64,000 bases of DNA. It comes from Lachnospiraceae bacterium (GTDB taxonomy: Bacteria; Bacillota; Clostridia; Lachnospirales; Lachnospiraceae). The DNA lies in assembly GCA_029071325.1 (NCBI GenBank), contig JAIEAP010000042.1, positions 246,337 through 310,336 of the forward strand, given 5' to 3'. The notes below the pieces were generated by a model, which was not told where the DNA came from, searched no databases, and worked only from the letters and a program-made list of their open reading frames with translations. The translations under genes were made by a program, and so were the position numbers. Below, piece by piece: positions 7,187-16,856 of the stretch (its first letter is position 1; each line of letters starts with the position of its first letter).

Positions 7187-9507
7187 ATCCCTTTCGCCTC
7201 CTGTCTGCTCTCCATTCCAAGTTCCCTCTCCGACAGCTGGGAAACTGCGATCTGTCGATACTCCTCACAATCCCGGAGCAATTCCTCATGGGTACCCTTC
7301 CCCACGATTCTTCCGTCTTCCAACACCAGTATCTGATCGGCATGAAGAATCGTGCTGATCCTCTGTGCCACAATGATTACGGTTGCATCAGACACCTTCT
7401 GTTCCAGCGCCTTGCGAAGCGCCGCATCCGTCTTCATATCTAATGCCGAGAAACTGTCGTCAAATACGTATATCTTAGGTTTCCTGACAATCGCCCGTGC
7501 GATGGCAAGACGCTGCTTCTGTCCGCCTGACACGTTGCTGCCTCCCTGGGCAATCTCACTGTCATAGCCCTGCGCCTTCTCTTCTATGAAATCTGCCGCC
7601 TGCGCGATCTGGGCCGCATCCTCAAGTTCCTCCAGTGACGCGTCCGCTCTTCCGAATCTTAAGTTGGAAGCTATACTGCCAGAAAACAGCACTCCCTTCT
7701 GCGGAACAAATCCAATAGCATTTCTCAGGCTTTTTAACGATAGTCCGCGGATATTAGCACCGTCAATGGTTATCTCTCCTGAGGTCACATCATAGAATCT
7801 CGGTATCAGATTTACCAGCGTTGATTTTCCGCAGCCAGTACTTCCGATGATAGCTGTTGTCTTGCCTGGCTCCGCCACGAAATCAATATCCGAAAGGACA
7901 TCTTCCTTTGCATTCGGATAACGGAAATTGACATGCGAAAAACGTACCACGCCTTGAGGCTGTACAAGCTCGGCGCTGTCCTCCGGTTCCACGATCGTAG
8001 CCTCTGTTTTAAGCACCTCGTCAATACGGTTTGCCGCCACACCGGCTCTCGGCAGCATGATAGACATCATAGTCAGCATCAAAAACGACATAACGATCTG
8101 CATGGTATAAGTAATAAATGCCGTCATTGCCCCCACCTGCAGGGTTCCCCCGTCAATACGGTGCGCCGCCACCCAGACGATCAAAACAGTAATGCCGTAC
8201 ATAACAAACATCATACCCGGCATCATAAATGTCATAACTCTGTTGGTAAAAAGCTGGGTTCTGGTCAGATTGCGGTTCGCCTCGTCAAAGCGTTCTTCCT
8301 CTTTCTTCTCACGGCCAAATGCACGAATGACCGACAGGCCTGTCAAAATTTCTCTGGACACAAGATTCAATGCATCTACCAGCTTCTGCATGATTTTAAA
8401 CTTGGGCATCGCGATTGCCATCAGCACCAGAATAAATGCCGAAATCACCAGCACCGCCAGTACAATGATCCATCCCATATTAGCGCCTGTCTGTATTACC
8501 TTATACACACCGCCGATTCCGATAATGGGCGCATACAAAAGCATCCGCAGCAGAACAGCCGTTACCATCTGGATCTGCTGGATATCATTGGTACTTCTGG
8601 TAATCAAAGACGCTGTAGAGAACTGATCCATTTCCGTATTGGAAAATCCCACAACCTTCTTGAATACACTGCCTCGAAGATCCCTGCCCACATTGGCACC
8701 CACCTTGGATGCGAGATACCCCACCAGAACAGATGCCAGCAGCATCAGCAGCGCCATAGTAAACATCCTTGCCCCTTCGGCCCACAGATATGATGTCTGA
8801 ACCTGATTCATATCCACGCCTGCCGCCTCAGCACAGTCGCCGGCATACGCCGCTCCCATTGCAGACAGCGTTCCATTCCCCATTGTAAACAGCATATCTT
8901 CCATGTAGCCCCTGGATCCGCTGATCTGCTCTTCTGACATAAGCCCGTTTTCAATCAGATGTTTCATCAGCGGACGCATATCCACATATGTCACCATCTG
9001 TCCATTATCATCCGCCGCTTCATGGATATGGAGTTCTACCTGCAGCATACTGCCAATTTCTTCCAACGAAGCCTCTTTTAACCGATCCGAAACGGCCTGC
9101 ATCTGCTCATTCTGCCCCGTGGCATCCACCAATGCGCTGCGGAAATCTGATTCACTCATATTCGCCATGCGGTAAGTAAGGATAATCGGTGTCAGAAGTT
9201 CCTCGTCTAATGTATCCAATGCATCTTCCTCTGCCGTCCGCTGGTAGATACCCTCCTGCTCCTCGTATAACTGCACGAATTTCTCCTGCTCCTCCTCGGT
9301 CATGAACAGCTGCGCCATATCGTATTCTTCCGCGGTCATACGCTCCGGCAGGATATGTTCCACGCCACGGTTCTGTATTCCCACATCTATAATATCCGAA
9401 GTATACTGTGGCAGCGCCAGATCACAATAAGCCTGCACTCCCAGCAGCAATATGATCACAATAACCATATACCAGTAAGGTCTCAGGTTCCTCCATATTC
9501 TTCCCAT
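7183..9507 (-). CDS. ABC exporter half-transporter with degenerate ATPase site and large external insert
   Basis: 774 residues, about 180 more than usual. The extra sequence, acidic and hydrophilic, lies between the first and second membrane helices (about residues 50-235) and should be outside the cell. The nucleotide-binding domain has Walker A GSTGCGKST and a normal VSGGQKQR signature. Walker B reads VFDDSFSALD (Asp for the catalytic Glu) and the H-loop reads IVAQRIST (Gln for His). This half should therefore form the non-hydrolytic site with the downstream gene's product. A strong AGGAGGG site precedes the ATG. It is divergent from aroG. Confidence 0.93.
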   Translation of the reverse strand: MGRIWRNLRPYWYMVIVIILLLGVQAYCDLALPQYTSDIIDVGIQNRGVEHILPERMTAEEYDMAQLFMTEEEQEKFVQLYEEQEGIYQRTAEEDALDTLDEELLTPIILTYRMANMSESDFRSALVDATGQNEQMQAVSDRLKEASLEEIGSMLQVELHIHEAADDNGQMVTYVDMRPLMKHLIENGLMSEEQISGSRGYMEDMLFTMGNGTLSAMGAAYAGDCAEAAGVDMNQVQTSYLWAEGARMFTMALLMLLASVLVGYLASKVGANVGRDLRGSVFKKVVGFSNTEMDQFSTASLITRSTNDIQQIQMVTAVLLRMLLYAPIIGIGGVYKVIQTGANMGWIIVLAVLVISAFILVLMAIAMPKFKIMQKLVDALNLVSREILTGLSVIRAFGREKKEEERFDEANRNLTRTQLFTNRVMTFMMPGMMFVMYGITVLIVWVAAHRIDGGTLQVGAMTAFITYTMQIVMSFLMLTMMSIMLPRAGVAANRIDEVLKTEATIVEPEDSAELVQPQGVVRFSHVNFRYPNAKEDVLSDIDFVAEPGKTTAIIGSTGCGKSTLVNLIPRFYDVTSGEITIDGANIRGLSLKSLRNAIGFVPQKGVLFSGSIASNLRFGRADASLEELEDAAQIAQAADFIEEKAQGYDSEIAQGGSNVSGGQKQRLAIARAIVRKPKIYVFDDSFSALDMKTDAALRKALEQKVSDATVIIVAQRISTILHADQILVLEDGRIVGKGTHEELLRDCEEYRQIAVSQLSERELGMESRQEAKGI

Positions 9508-9667
9508 TTTTATCCCTCCTGCACTTTTCGCGTACTATCTATGGTAACAGCCATATTTTTCCACGTCAATGAAAAATATATAAAAAATCATAAAATAACT
9601 ATAAACAACTGCCCTGGATTCCCGTGTCTGTCGCCGGCAAAATACAGGTCCCCGGGACATTTAATCA

Positions 9668-9696
9668 TTGACAGCCCTGTCCGAATCTTATAATAT
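9668..9696 (+). promoter_or_regulatory. Promoter of aroG
   Basis: Consensus TTGACA (9668-9673), a 17-base spacer and TAATAT (9691-9696; an overlapping TATAAT would give spacing 15). It lies 35 bases upstream of the aroG start. I see no trp- or tyr-type leader or T-box between them. Confidence 0.8.
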
Positions 9697-9731
9697 GGAA
9701 GCGTGAGTTTTGAATCAAAGGAGAAAAAGAA

Positions 9732-10763
9732 ATGAGTTTTCACTATTTAAATCAATTGCCAAGCCCCGCGGATATTATACGGGAATATCCCCTTCCCGAG
9801 AAGCTGGCACAGTTAAAACAGGAACGTGACGCGGCAATCCGCGATGTTCTCACCGGCAAGGATGACCGCTTTCTGGTGATCATTGGTCCCTGTTCCGCAG
9901 ACAGTGAGGAGCCGGTCATTGATTATGTCAGCCGTCTGACCAGAATTGCAGAAGATGTGGCGGACCGCCTCATCATTATTCCCCGGGTATACACCAACAA
10001 ACCCAGAACCACTGGCGAGGGCTATAAGGGTATTGCCACTCAGCCGGACCCCGAAAAGGCTCCTGACATGGTAGCCGGTCTGATCGCCATGCGCAAGCTC
10101 CATATCCGCGCCATTGAGGAGAGCGGGCTCACCACTGCTGATGAGATGTTATACCCGGAGAACTGGGGCTATGTAGAAGATCTTCTGTCCTATGTGGCAA
10201 TCGGCGCCCGTTCTGTTGAGGATCAACAGCATCGCCTTGTAGTCAGCGGCTTTGATGTGGCCTCCGGCATGAAGAACCCCACCAGCGGAGACTTTTCCGT
10301 CATGCTGAACTCCGTATATGCAGCACAGCATCCGCATCATTTTGTATACAGGGGCTATGAAGTTGAGACACCTGGAAATGAACTGACCCATGTCGTACTC
10401 CGGGGTGCTGTCAGCAAGCACGGCAACTGCACGCAGAATTACCATTATGAGGATATTATGCGCCTGATAGAAATGTACAATGAGCGCGACCTTGTAAATC
10501 CGGCGGCAATTGTAGATGCCAATCACTCTAACTCTAACAAGAAATATCAGGAACAGGTGCGTATTGTCAAAGAGGTAATGCACAACCGCAAGCTCTCTGC
10601 AGACATCCGCAATATGGTAAAGGGTGTTATGATCGAAAGCTATATTGAACCAGGCTGCCAGAAGATCGGCGATCATATCTATGGCAAATCCATTACCGAT
10701 CCATGCCTTGGCTGGGAAGAATCCAGCAAACTGATCTACGATATTGCCGAAATGAACGCATAA
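9732..10763 (+). CDS. aroG: 3-deoxy-7-phosphoheptulonate synthase, type I (AroG class)
   Basis: Condenses phosphoenolpyruvate with erythrose 4-phosphate to give DAHP, the entry step of the shikimate pathway. 343 residues, typical of the AroF/G/H class. Hallmarks are IGPCSADSEEPV, the PEP-binding YTNKPRTTGEGYKG, and the metal-site segment DANHSNSNKK. The N-terminal extension (about 1-45) corresponds to the part that carries feedback control in this class; which aromatic amino acid acts here cannot be told. It is a single-gene unit with its own promoter and terminator. The exact paralogue name is uncertain. Confidence 0.95.
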   Translation: MSFHYLNQLPSPADIIREYPLPEKLAQLKQERDAAIRDVLTGKDDRFLVIIGPCSADSEEPVIDYVSRLTRIAEDVADRLIIIPRVYTNKPRTTGEGYKGIATQPDPEKAPDMVAGLIAMRKLHIRAIEESGLTTADEMLYPENWGYVEDLLSYVAIGARSVEDQQHRLVVSGFDVASGMKNPTSGDFSVMLNSVYAAQHPHHFVYRGYEVETPGNELTHVVLRGAVSKHGNCTQNYHYEDIMRLIEMYNERDLVNPAAIVDANHSNSNKKYQEQVRIVKEVMHNRKLSADIRNMVKGVMIESYIEPGCQKIGDHIYGKSITDPCLGWEESSKLIYDIAEMNA

Positions 10764-10832
10764 CCCATCCGCTCAAACCTACGGAAGCTGTCACCGGCAG
10801 CTTTCCTCTGGATGATTGTATGATAACAAAAA

Positions 10833-10876
10833 CTGCCCCTGACTGCTCTTATGCAAGACGTCAGGGACGTTTTTTA
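10833..10876. terminator. Bidirectional terminator between aroG and xerD
   Basis: CCCTGAC (10837-10843) pairs with GTCAGGG (10860-10866), with extra pairing inside the loop (TGC...GCA). A T run follows on the plus strand (10870-10875) and an equivalent one on the minus strand, so it can end both convergent genes. Confidence 0.8.
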
Positions 10877-10897
10877 TTGTTTTCTATTCTATTTCAT

Positions 10898-11782
10898 TTA
10901 TCCTCTGGGGTGCGCTCTGGTGTATACTTCCCGTATGCGTTCCCGTTTCATCTGGGCATATACCTGGGTGGTAGAAATATCCGAATGCCCCATCATCTCC
11001 TGCACGGATTTCAAATCGGCTCCGTTGTCTACCAGATGCGCTGCAAAAGAATGACGAAAGGTATGAGGGGTAATCTCAACGGCAATTCCTGCTTTTCTGC
11101 CATAGGATTTGATCAGTTTCCAGAAGCCCTGCCGGCTCATCTCTTTGCCGGAACAGTTCGTAAAGAGCAATTCGTTATCCTCGCTGTCTACCAACTGTGC
11201 CCTTCCCTCCTCTAAATATGCCTTTACCGCACCCTTTGCCGCAGGACCAAACGGAATGATCCTCTCTTTATGCGCATCTGTACAGACCAGATATTCCATC
11301 TGCAGATTGATGTCAGACAGTTTCAATGAAATCAACTCCGACACCCGGATACCGGTAGCATAGAGCAGCTCCAGCATTGCTTTATCCCGCAGAGCTTTTG
11401 GCGTATCACTGCCCGGTTCCTCCAGCAAACGCTGCATCTCTTCCTGCGTCAGAATGGTCGGCACTTTCTTCTCGATTTTGGGTGCTTTTAGGCAGTCCGA
11501 TAAGTCTACTGGAGCATACCCCTCCCTGACCAGAAAGTGAAAAAAAGCCTTCATGGAAGCAATACTCCGGGATATGGTAGAGGGCTTTCGCCCCTCCTCC
11601 TGCAATCTTCCCACATAATCCTTTAGGTGTTCACGCGTAATATCACCAGGCTTCATAATACCCTGGGTCAGAAAATAATCCTGCCATTTGCGCAGATCAG
11701 ATTCGTAAGAAATCTCTGTATTTTTTGATATTGTCTTTACGTCCCGCAGATAGCCCAAAAAGCTGTCAATTTCCTGTGTCAT
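10898..11782 (-). CDS. xerD: Site-specific tyrosine recombinase XerD
   Basis: Resolves chromosome dimers at dif together with XerC. 294 residues from the ATG at 11782, which has GGAGAG six bases upstream; a longer reading to 11827 lacks a ribosome site. An N-terminal SAM-like DNA-binding domain (about 1-85) precedes the catalytic domain with the arginine in TGIRVSEL, HTFRH, the GHSDISTTQVY histidine and the nucleophilic tyrosine. No integrated element flanks it, and it lies downstream of nudix-spoIIM. XerD rather than XerC or a phage integrase is favoured by length and context. Confidence 0.88.
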   Translation of the reverse strand: MTQEIDSFLGYLRDVKTISKNTEISYESDLRKWQDYFLTQGIMKPGDITREHLKDYVGRLQEEGRKPSTISRSIASMKAFFHFLVREGYAPVDLSDCLKAPKIEKKVPTILTQEEMQRLLEEPGSDTPKALRDKAMLELLYATGIRVSELISLKLSDINLQMEYLVCTDAHKERIIPFGPAAKGAVKAYLEEGRAQLVDSEDNELLFTNCSGKEMSRQGFWKLIKSYGRKAGIAVEITPHTFRHSFAAHLVDNGADLKSVQEMMGHSDISTTQVYAQMKRERIREVYTRAHPRG

Positions 11783-11950
11783 GCCATTCTCTCCTATGTA
11801 AAAAGTACCTGAAAAAAACAGATACATTCATAATTATAGCGACTTTATTCCGGAAAAGCAAACGGTAATTTCTTATCATTCCTGTCCCGTCATTCCCTGA
11901 CACAAGATGTCCATTTTTCATAGTAAACAATCTCTATATCTGGTATTTTT

Positions 11951-12526
11951 CTACTGAAATTTTTTTAAGAAAAATTGACACAGAGGCGGATTGATATACG
12001 CTTCTGAGAGCATGCCCAGCAAAAAGAGCATAGCAACTACTCCCCATACTGCACACCATTCCAGCCTCGGCCGCTTGCACAAGTCCTCCTGATACTGTCT
12101 CTGCATATGCAGCAGTATACCGTAACCCGCACCGTAGAACAGATAATGCGGGAACAGTGATAGCATGATCAACCCGACCGCCCCCGCTCCCATATTACGG
12201 ATTGCTGCCACACATAAAAAACCCAGGGAAAAACCAGCCCATGCCAGAAAACAACCATGGACCGTTCGACACAGCGCGGTCATACCCAAAACGCACAGAA
12301 AAACTAAGAGCGGAATCCGTTTTGATATGATATAGACCAGAAAGTCCCCTCCGCGGATCTCGATGTATTTCAGTTGTTGTATAAAATAACTGTTTATCAC
12401 ACCATACTGATTCATCTGGCTTTCCTTAAACAAGTTGGCAAGAATGATCCCCAACACAAAAAAGAGAAAGAATACCATCTCAAACCAACGAATCTTTCTC
12501 TTTTGTGTACTAACTGCCTGTTCCAT
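11951..12526 (-). CDS. spoIIM: Stage II sporulation protein M (SpoIIM) homologue
   Basis: 191 residues with about five hydrophobic helices. It ends with the family's characteristic SEAYINPPL segment after a final membrane helix. SpoIIM works with SpoIID and SpoIIP in septal peptidoglycan degradation during engulfment. It is 24 bases downstream of the NUDIX gene and upstream of xerD, a neighbourhood familiar from spore-forming Clostridia. The call rests on the membrane pattern and the AYINP motif; sequence identity looks moderate. Confidence 0.8.
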   Translation of the reverse strand: MEQAVSTQKRKIRWFEMVFFLFFVLGIILANLFKESQMNQYGVINSYFIQQLKYIEIRGGDFLVYIISKRIPLLVFLCVLGMTALCRTVHGCFLAWAGFSLGFLCVAAIRNMGAGAVGLIMLSLFPHYLFYGAGYGILLHMQRQYQEDLCKRPRLEWCAVWGVVAMLFLLGMLSEAYINPPLCQFFLKKFQ

Positions 12527-12550
12527 ATAACACTTGTCTTATTTTCATTA

Positions 12551-13102
12551 TTACTCTATCTTATTCCCATAGCGGTAACAATATGCCAGTATTCCGGCCA
12601 CTGTCTTTCCATCCTGTATGATACCGGCATATATTTTATCCAACAACTCCTGGGGCTCATAGGCTTTTATGTCAATATACTCATCCGGGTCCAACTGCTG
12701 TCTGCCCGGTGTGAGCTCTGTTGCCAGGTATACGTCAATAAACTCATTGCAAAACGCAACCGTAGTCTTTAAAGACAACATTTTCTCCAGATGCCCACAC
12801 CGATACCCTGTCTCTTCCTCCAGTTCTCTTGCCGCAGTATCCCTCGTATCCTCTGTAACAGAATCCCGGGCTCCCGCAGGTATCTCAATTGTCATACGAT
12901 CCAGCGCATTACGGTACTGATGTACCATCAAAATCTTTCCATCCGCTGTTACCGGCACCACAGCAGCCGCGCCCTTGCGATGACTGATATAATCCCATTT
13001 TGCAGTCCTTCCATCCGGCAGTTCTACCGTATCTGTGTAAAAATCTACGATTGCTCCCTCAAATTCCAGCCTACGGTCCAGCCTCTTAATCTGATTTTCC
13101 AT
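12551..13102 (-). CDS. NUDIX hydrolase, ADP-ribose pyrophosphatase type
   Basis: 183 residues. The NUDIX box is complete in order: G, five residues, E, seven residues, REL-EEETGY (about residues 73-96). The fold and length resemble NudF-type ADP-ribose pyrophosphatases, which split ADP-ribose to AMP and ribose 5-phosphate. The C-terminal half keeps the acidic segment LDPDEYIDIK. A strong ribosome site (TAGGAGGAATAT) precedes the ATG. It is the first gene of the nudix-spoIIM-xerD unit. Confidence 0.9.
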   Translation of the reverse strand: MENQIKRLDRRLEFEGAIVDFYTDTVELPDGRTAKWDYISHRKGAAAVVPVTADGKILMVHQYRNALDRMTIEIPAGARDSVTEDTRDTAARELEEETGYRCGHLEKMLSLKTTVAFCNEFIDVYLATELTPGRQQLDPDEYIDIKAYEPQELLDKIYAGIIQDGKTVAGILAYCYRYGNKIE

Positions 13103-13121
13103 ATATTCCTCCTAATCCATA

Positions 13122-13170
13122 AGTAAAAACAAAACCGTCATATAACATATTTCTATGTATACAACGGTTT
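13122..13170 (-). terminator. Terminator of rny
   Basis: On the minus strand AAACCGT (13164-13170) pairs with ACGGTTT (13132-13138), with an AT-rich imperfect inner stem, followed by TGTTTTT. It lies 28 bases past the rny stop codon. Confidence 0.75.
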
Positions 13171-13197
13171 CTGCTTGTCTCACTCTTATCTGTAACT

Positions 13198-14745
13198 TTA
13201 TTTCGCGTAATCCACTACTCTGGATTCACGAATCACATTTACCTTAATCTGTCCCGGATATTCCAGTTCAGACTCAATCTGCTTGGAAATATCCCTTGCC
13301 AGTAATACCATATCGGCATCGCTGACCTGATCAGGAACTACCATAATACGAATCTCTCTACCTGCCTGAATAGCAAAAGATTTATCTACTCCTTTGAAAC
13401 CATTTGAAATATCTTCTAACTGTTTTAATCTGTTGGAGTAAGTCTCCATTGTCTCGCGTCTTGCCCCCGGTCTTGCTGCACTGATGGTATCAGCAGCCTG
13501 TACCAGACATGCAATTAAAGATTCCGGCTCCACATCGCCATGGTGAGCCTCTACTGCATTGATAATAAGCGGAGATTCTTTGTATTTTCTACACAAATCC
13601 ACACCAATCTGAATATGAGATCCCTCAATTTCGTGATCTACAGATTTACCAATATCATGTAACAGTCCGGCACGTTTCGCTGCTCTGACATCAACACCAA
13701 TCTCAGCAGCTAAAAGACCCGCCAGCTGTGCCACTTCAATAGAATGCTTCAGCGCATTCTGACCATAGCTGGTTCTAAATTTCATACGCCCCAAAAGTTT
13801 GATCAACTCCGGATGTATTCCATGTACACCAACTTCCAATGTGGCTGCTTCGCCTTCTTCGCGAATCATAGATTCCACTTCTTTTTGCGCCTTCTCTACC
13901 ATTTCTTCAATTCTAGCCGGATGAATACGTCCGTCTACAATTAACTTCTCCAAGGCGATACGCGCAACCTCCCGGCGTATCGGATCGAATCCCGAAAGGA
14001 TAACCGCTTCCGGCGTGTCATCTATGATCAGATCCACACCGGTCATGGTTTCAAGGGTCCGTATATTACGCCCCTCTCTACCGATAATCCTTCCCTTCAT
14101 CTCATCACTCGGAAGCTGTACCACAGAAATCGTGGTCTCTGCCACATGGTCTGCCGCACATTTCTGAATGGCAGTCACCACATATTCTTTTGCCTTCTTT
14201 CCAGCTTCCTCTTTTGCCTGACTCTCCAATTCTTTGATAAGCTTTGCAGTGTCATGCTTCACATCATCTTCAACAGTTTTTAATAGATATTCTTTTGCTT
14301 GTTCGGAGGTAAGTCCTGAGATTCTCTCTAGTTCCCGTACTCTCTCTTCATTCAGCTTCGCAATCTCCGCCTTCTGCCGGTTCAGTTCTTCCTCTTTGGC
14401 ACGGAAACCAGCTTCACGTTTTTCAATAGAATCCAGCTTCTTGTCCAAATTAGCTTCCTTCTGTTCCACACGACGCTCGTTACGCTGAATCTCGTTTCTT
14501 CTCTCCTTGATCTCTTTATCAAGCTCATTCTTAGCACGAATGGTCTCTTCCTTCACCTCAAGCAAAGATTCCCTCTTCTTCGTTTCGGCAGTCTTAACCG
14601 CCTCGTCTATAATCTCTCTCGCCTTATCCTCCGCACTTCCGATTTTCGAAGCAGATACCTTCTTCTGATATGCATTGGCGGCAATCCAGGTTATAGATCC
14701 GGTAACGATCAGCGTAATTACGATAGCTATAATTACTTCTGGCAC
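13198..14745 (-). CDS. rny: Ribonuclease Y
   Basis: Membrane-anchored endoribonuclease that starts mRNA decay in Firmicutes. 515 residues: an N-terminal transmembrane helix ([18 protein letters not shown]), a long charged coiled coil (about 30-190), a KH domain containing [13 protein letters not shown] (about 210-270) and an HD domain with LLHDIGK (about 330-425). I choose the GTG at 14745 because AAAGGAGG lies seven bases upstream; the upstream TTG reading (14766) would put that ribosome site inside the gene. It is a monocistronic unit between recX and the NUDIX gene. Confidence 0.97.
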   Translation of the reverse strand: MPEVIIAIVITLIVTGSITWIAANAYQKKVSASKIGSAEDKAREIIDEAVKTAETKKRESLLEVKEETIRAKNELDKEIKERRNEIQRNERRVEQKEANLDKKLDSIEKREAGFRAKEEELNRQKAEIAKLNEERVRELERISGLTSEQAKEYLLKTVEDDVKHDTAKLIKELESQAKEEAGKKAKEYVVTAIQKCAADHVAETTISVVQLPSDEMKGRIIGREGRNIRTLETMTGVDLIIDDTPEAVILSGFDPIRREVARIALEKLIVDGRIHPARIEEMVEKAQKEVESMIREEGEAATLEVGVHGIHPELIKLLGRMKFRTSYGQNALKHSIEVAQLAGLLAAEIGVDVRAAKRAGLLHDIGKSVDHEIEGSHIQIGVDLCRKYKESPLIINAVEAHHGDVEPESLIACLVQAADTISAARPGARRETMETYSNRLKQLEDISNGFKGVDKSFAIQAGREIRIMVVPDQVSDADMVLLARDISKQIESELEYPGQIKVNVIRESRVVDYAK

Positions 14746-14840
14746 AGGAGCACCTCCTTTATTCAATTTTCATTGTACATATAACATTTATAGATTAAAT
14801 CTGTCATAATTAACAACATATAAATTTTATACTTTTTCTC

Positions 14841-15455
14841 TTATGATGTCAAGTGGTCCGTACATTTCATTGCGCGCAAAATATCTCCGCTGGAAAATCC
14901 TGCTCTCGCCAGATATCCGTAAATTCTCTGCTGTTCCTTCCGGTCCGCATTTTCCGGATCATAATTCTTTTTTTGCAGCAGCCGGAGGATTTTTGCTTCC
15001 TCCTGCTGTTCGTACATCTCCTCCAGTACACATTCGGCAATTTGGCTGGGAACCCCTCTCTTCATAAGATCCTGCTTCAGCCTCAGCCGGCTGCGCCCCT
15101 GTTGATGGTATGACACATAATTTTGTGCATAACGCCTGTCATCAATATAATGATACTTCTTCACATAGGCGATCGCATCCTCTATAAGCTGCTCCGGATA
15201 ATCTCCCTCCGCAAGCTTCCTGCGCAGTCCTGCCTCTGTGCGGTCCTGCTTCTCCAGAAGCGCCATTGCACGCTTTTTCACACGTTTTCCAAGTACTTCA
15301 TAGAACAGTTCTTCATATGTGGACTGGGACAATTCCATGGATTCACTCAGATGGTAGCGTCTGACTTCCCCTTTGTATAAGATAAGGTGTGTACCATCTT
15401 CCATACACACCTTATATCTATTGGACTGACATGGTTCTATTGATGTTATCACCAT
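14841..15455 (-). CDS. recX: RecA regulator RecX
   Basis: 204 residues with the repeated three-helix units of RecX, which binds RecA filaments and modulates recombination. Visible hallmarks are LRRKLAEGDYPEQLIEDA and YIDDRRYAQNYV, with KxxLxxRGV-like repeats. It lies 15 bases downstream of recA on the same strand, so it should be co-expressed from the SOS-controlled recA promoter. Confidence 0.92.
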   Translation of the reverse strand: MVITSIEPCQSNRYKVCMEDGTHLILYKGEVRRYHLSESMELSQSTYEELFYEVLGKRVKKRAMALLEKQDRTEAGLRRKLAEGDYPEQLIEDAIAYVKKYHYIDDRRYAQNYVSYHQQGRSRLRLKQDLMKRGVPSQIAECVLEEMYEQQEEAKILRLLQKKNYDPENADRKEQQRIYGYLARAGFSSGDILRAMKCTDHLTS

Positions 15456-15470
15456 AATCTGCGCACCATA

Positions 15471-16535
15471 CTACTCTCCCCGCACTTCCGGCTGATTTGC
15501 TTTCTCTTCACCATCCGCTCCCCCATTCATGCCATAAAAACTGCGCACCTTCTCATCTACTTCCGCACAGATTTCAGGATGCTCCTTCAAGAACACCTTT
15601 GCATTTTCGCGTCCCTGTCCGATCTTCTCACCGTTATAAGCATACCATGCCCCGGATTTGTTGATAATATTCAGCTCCGCTGCCAGATCCAGAATATCAC
15701 CCTCTCTGGAAATGCCTTCCCCGAACATGATGTCAAACTCTGCCTCTTTGAATGGCGGTGCAACTTTATTCTTCACCACCTTAATACGCGTTCTGTTGCC
15801 AATGACCTCACCGCCCTGCTTTAACGACTCAATTCTACGGACATCCAGGCGCACCGAAGAATAGAACTTCAACGCGCGGCCTCCTGTGGTAGTCTCAGGA
15901 TTGCCAAACATAATCCCGACCTTTTCTCTCAACTGATTGATAAAGATCACGATACAATTGGACTTGCTGATCACAGCAGTCAGCTTGCGCAGAGCCTGTG
16001 ACATCAGACGCGCCTGAAGCCCCACATGGGAATCTCCCATATCACCGTCAATCTCTGCCTTGGGCACAAGTGCCGCCACCGAATCCACAATAACAATATC
16101 TACCGCACCGGAACGAACCATTGTCTCCGTAATCTCCAGCGCCTGTTCCCCATTATCCGGCTGTGATATATACAGATTATCAATATCCACGCCTATGTTC
16201 CTTGCGTATACCGGATCCAGGGCATGCTCCGCATCAATAAAGCCGGCAATCCCCCCCAGCTTCTGGACCTCCGCCACCGCATGCAGCGCAACGGTGGTCT
16301 TACCGCTGGACTCAGGACCATAAATCTCTACAATTCTTCCTTTGGGGAATCCTCCCAGTCCCAGCGCCACATCCAGACTCAGAGCTCCCGACGGGACCGT
16401 CTCCACATTCATACGGCTGGATTCATCTCCCAGCTTCATGACAGACCCCTTGCCATACTGCTTCTCTATCTGCGCAATTGCCGCATCCAATGCCTTTAAT
16501 TTGTCTTCTTTCATATCCTTCATGTCTTTTGCCAT
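15471..16535 (-). CDS. recA: Recombinase RecA
   Basis: Strand-exchange protein and LexA co-protease. 354 residues, with Walker [10 protein letters not shown], Walker [15 protein letters not shown], loop L1 [19 protein letters not shown] and loop L2 [10 protein letters not shown]. Two in-frame ATG codons are available. The one at 16535 has AAGGAG at seven-base spacing, whereas the one at 16541 has only one base, so I choose 16535 (MAKDMKD). The C-terminal tail is acidic. Upstream lie a sigma-A promoter and LexA boxes. Confidence 0.98.
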   Translation of the reverse strand: MAKDMKDMKEDKLKALDAAIAQIEKQYGKGSVMKLGDESSRMNVETVPSGALSLDVALGLGGFPKGRIVEIYGPESSGKTTVALHAVAEVQKLGGIAGFIDAEHALDPVYARNIGVDIDNLYISQPDNGEQALEITETMVRSGAVDIVIVDSVAALVPKAEIDGDMGDSHVGLQARLMSQALRKLTAVISKSNCIVIFINQLREKVGIMFGNPETTTGGRALKFYSSVRLDVRRIESLKQGGEVIGNRTRIKVVKNKVAPPFKEAEFDIMFGEGISREGDILDLAAELNIINKSGAWYAYNGEKIGQGRENAKVFLKEHPEICAEVDEKVRSFYGMNGGADGEEKANQPEVRGE

Positions 16536-16552
16536 GTTCATTCTCCTTCATG

Positions 16553-16566
16553 CGAACTAATGTTCG
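16553..16566. promoter_or_regulatory. LexA/DinR (SOS) box at recA
   Basis: Perfect CGAAC-TAAT-GTTCG palindrome, the Bacillus-type LexA operator, lying between the -10 box and the recA ribosome site. LexA bound here would block transcription until DNA damage. Confidence 0.9.
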
Positions 16567-16579
16567 TTTTTCTTTTCTT

Positions 16580-16608
16580 ATCGTATTACATTTTTCCGGA
16601 AATGTCAA
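16580..16608 (-). promoter_or_regulatory. recA promoter
   Basis: Minus strand TTGACA (16603-16608), a 17-base spacer and TACGAT (16580-16585). The SOS box at 16553-16566 lies just downstream, overlapping the likely transcription start region. Confidence 0.8.
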
Positions 16609-16628
16609 TTGCTTTTTTGCAAAAATCA

Positions 16629-16640
16629 GAACAAATGTTT
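16629..16640. promoter_or_regulatory. Second, imperfect LexA-like box upstream of recA
   Basis: GAAC-AAAT-GTTT differs by one base from GAAC-N4-GTTC. It lies about 20 bases upstream of the -35 box. Two operators flanking the promoter would allow tighter repression. Confidence 0.5.
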
Positions 16641-16715
16641 TCATTTTACCAATTCTAATATTCTATATAGGAAATCCCGTCCGCAGAAATGAGCGTACTG
16701 CCCGGCGAACACCAG

Positions 16716-16753
16716 AGAAAAAGAAAAAGCTCCTTCGCCACAAAGAAGCTTTT
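16716..16753 (-). terminator. Terminator of the small XRE gene
   Basis: Minus-strand hairpin with an 11-bp stem (16743-16753 with 16725-16735, one G-T pair), seven-base loop and a pyrimidine run (TTTTTCTTTTTC). The 321-base interval 16536-16856 holds only this terminator and the recA control region. Confidence 0.7.
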
Positions 16754-16856
16754 CAAGGTATTCACATCATAGCATATCCCAAATTACATAGCAAATATTT
16801 TTTACATAATAAATACATAAAAAAGCAGGATTGAATACAAACTACCATATGATCAA

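Noticed and set aside
8192..8793. Plus-strand readings of 144 and 286 residues opposite the ABC exporter
   Set aside because: Shadow frames of the exporter; His- and Gln-rich with no motif.
9508..9731. T-box or trp-type leader before aroG
   Set aside because: Only 35 bases separate the -10 box from the start codon; no specifier hairpin or leader peptide fits.
10149..10676. 175-residue minus-strand reading inside aroG
   Set aside because: Fully inside a conserved enzyme gene on the other strand, with no supporting signals.
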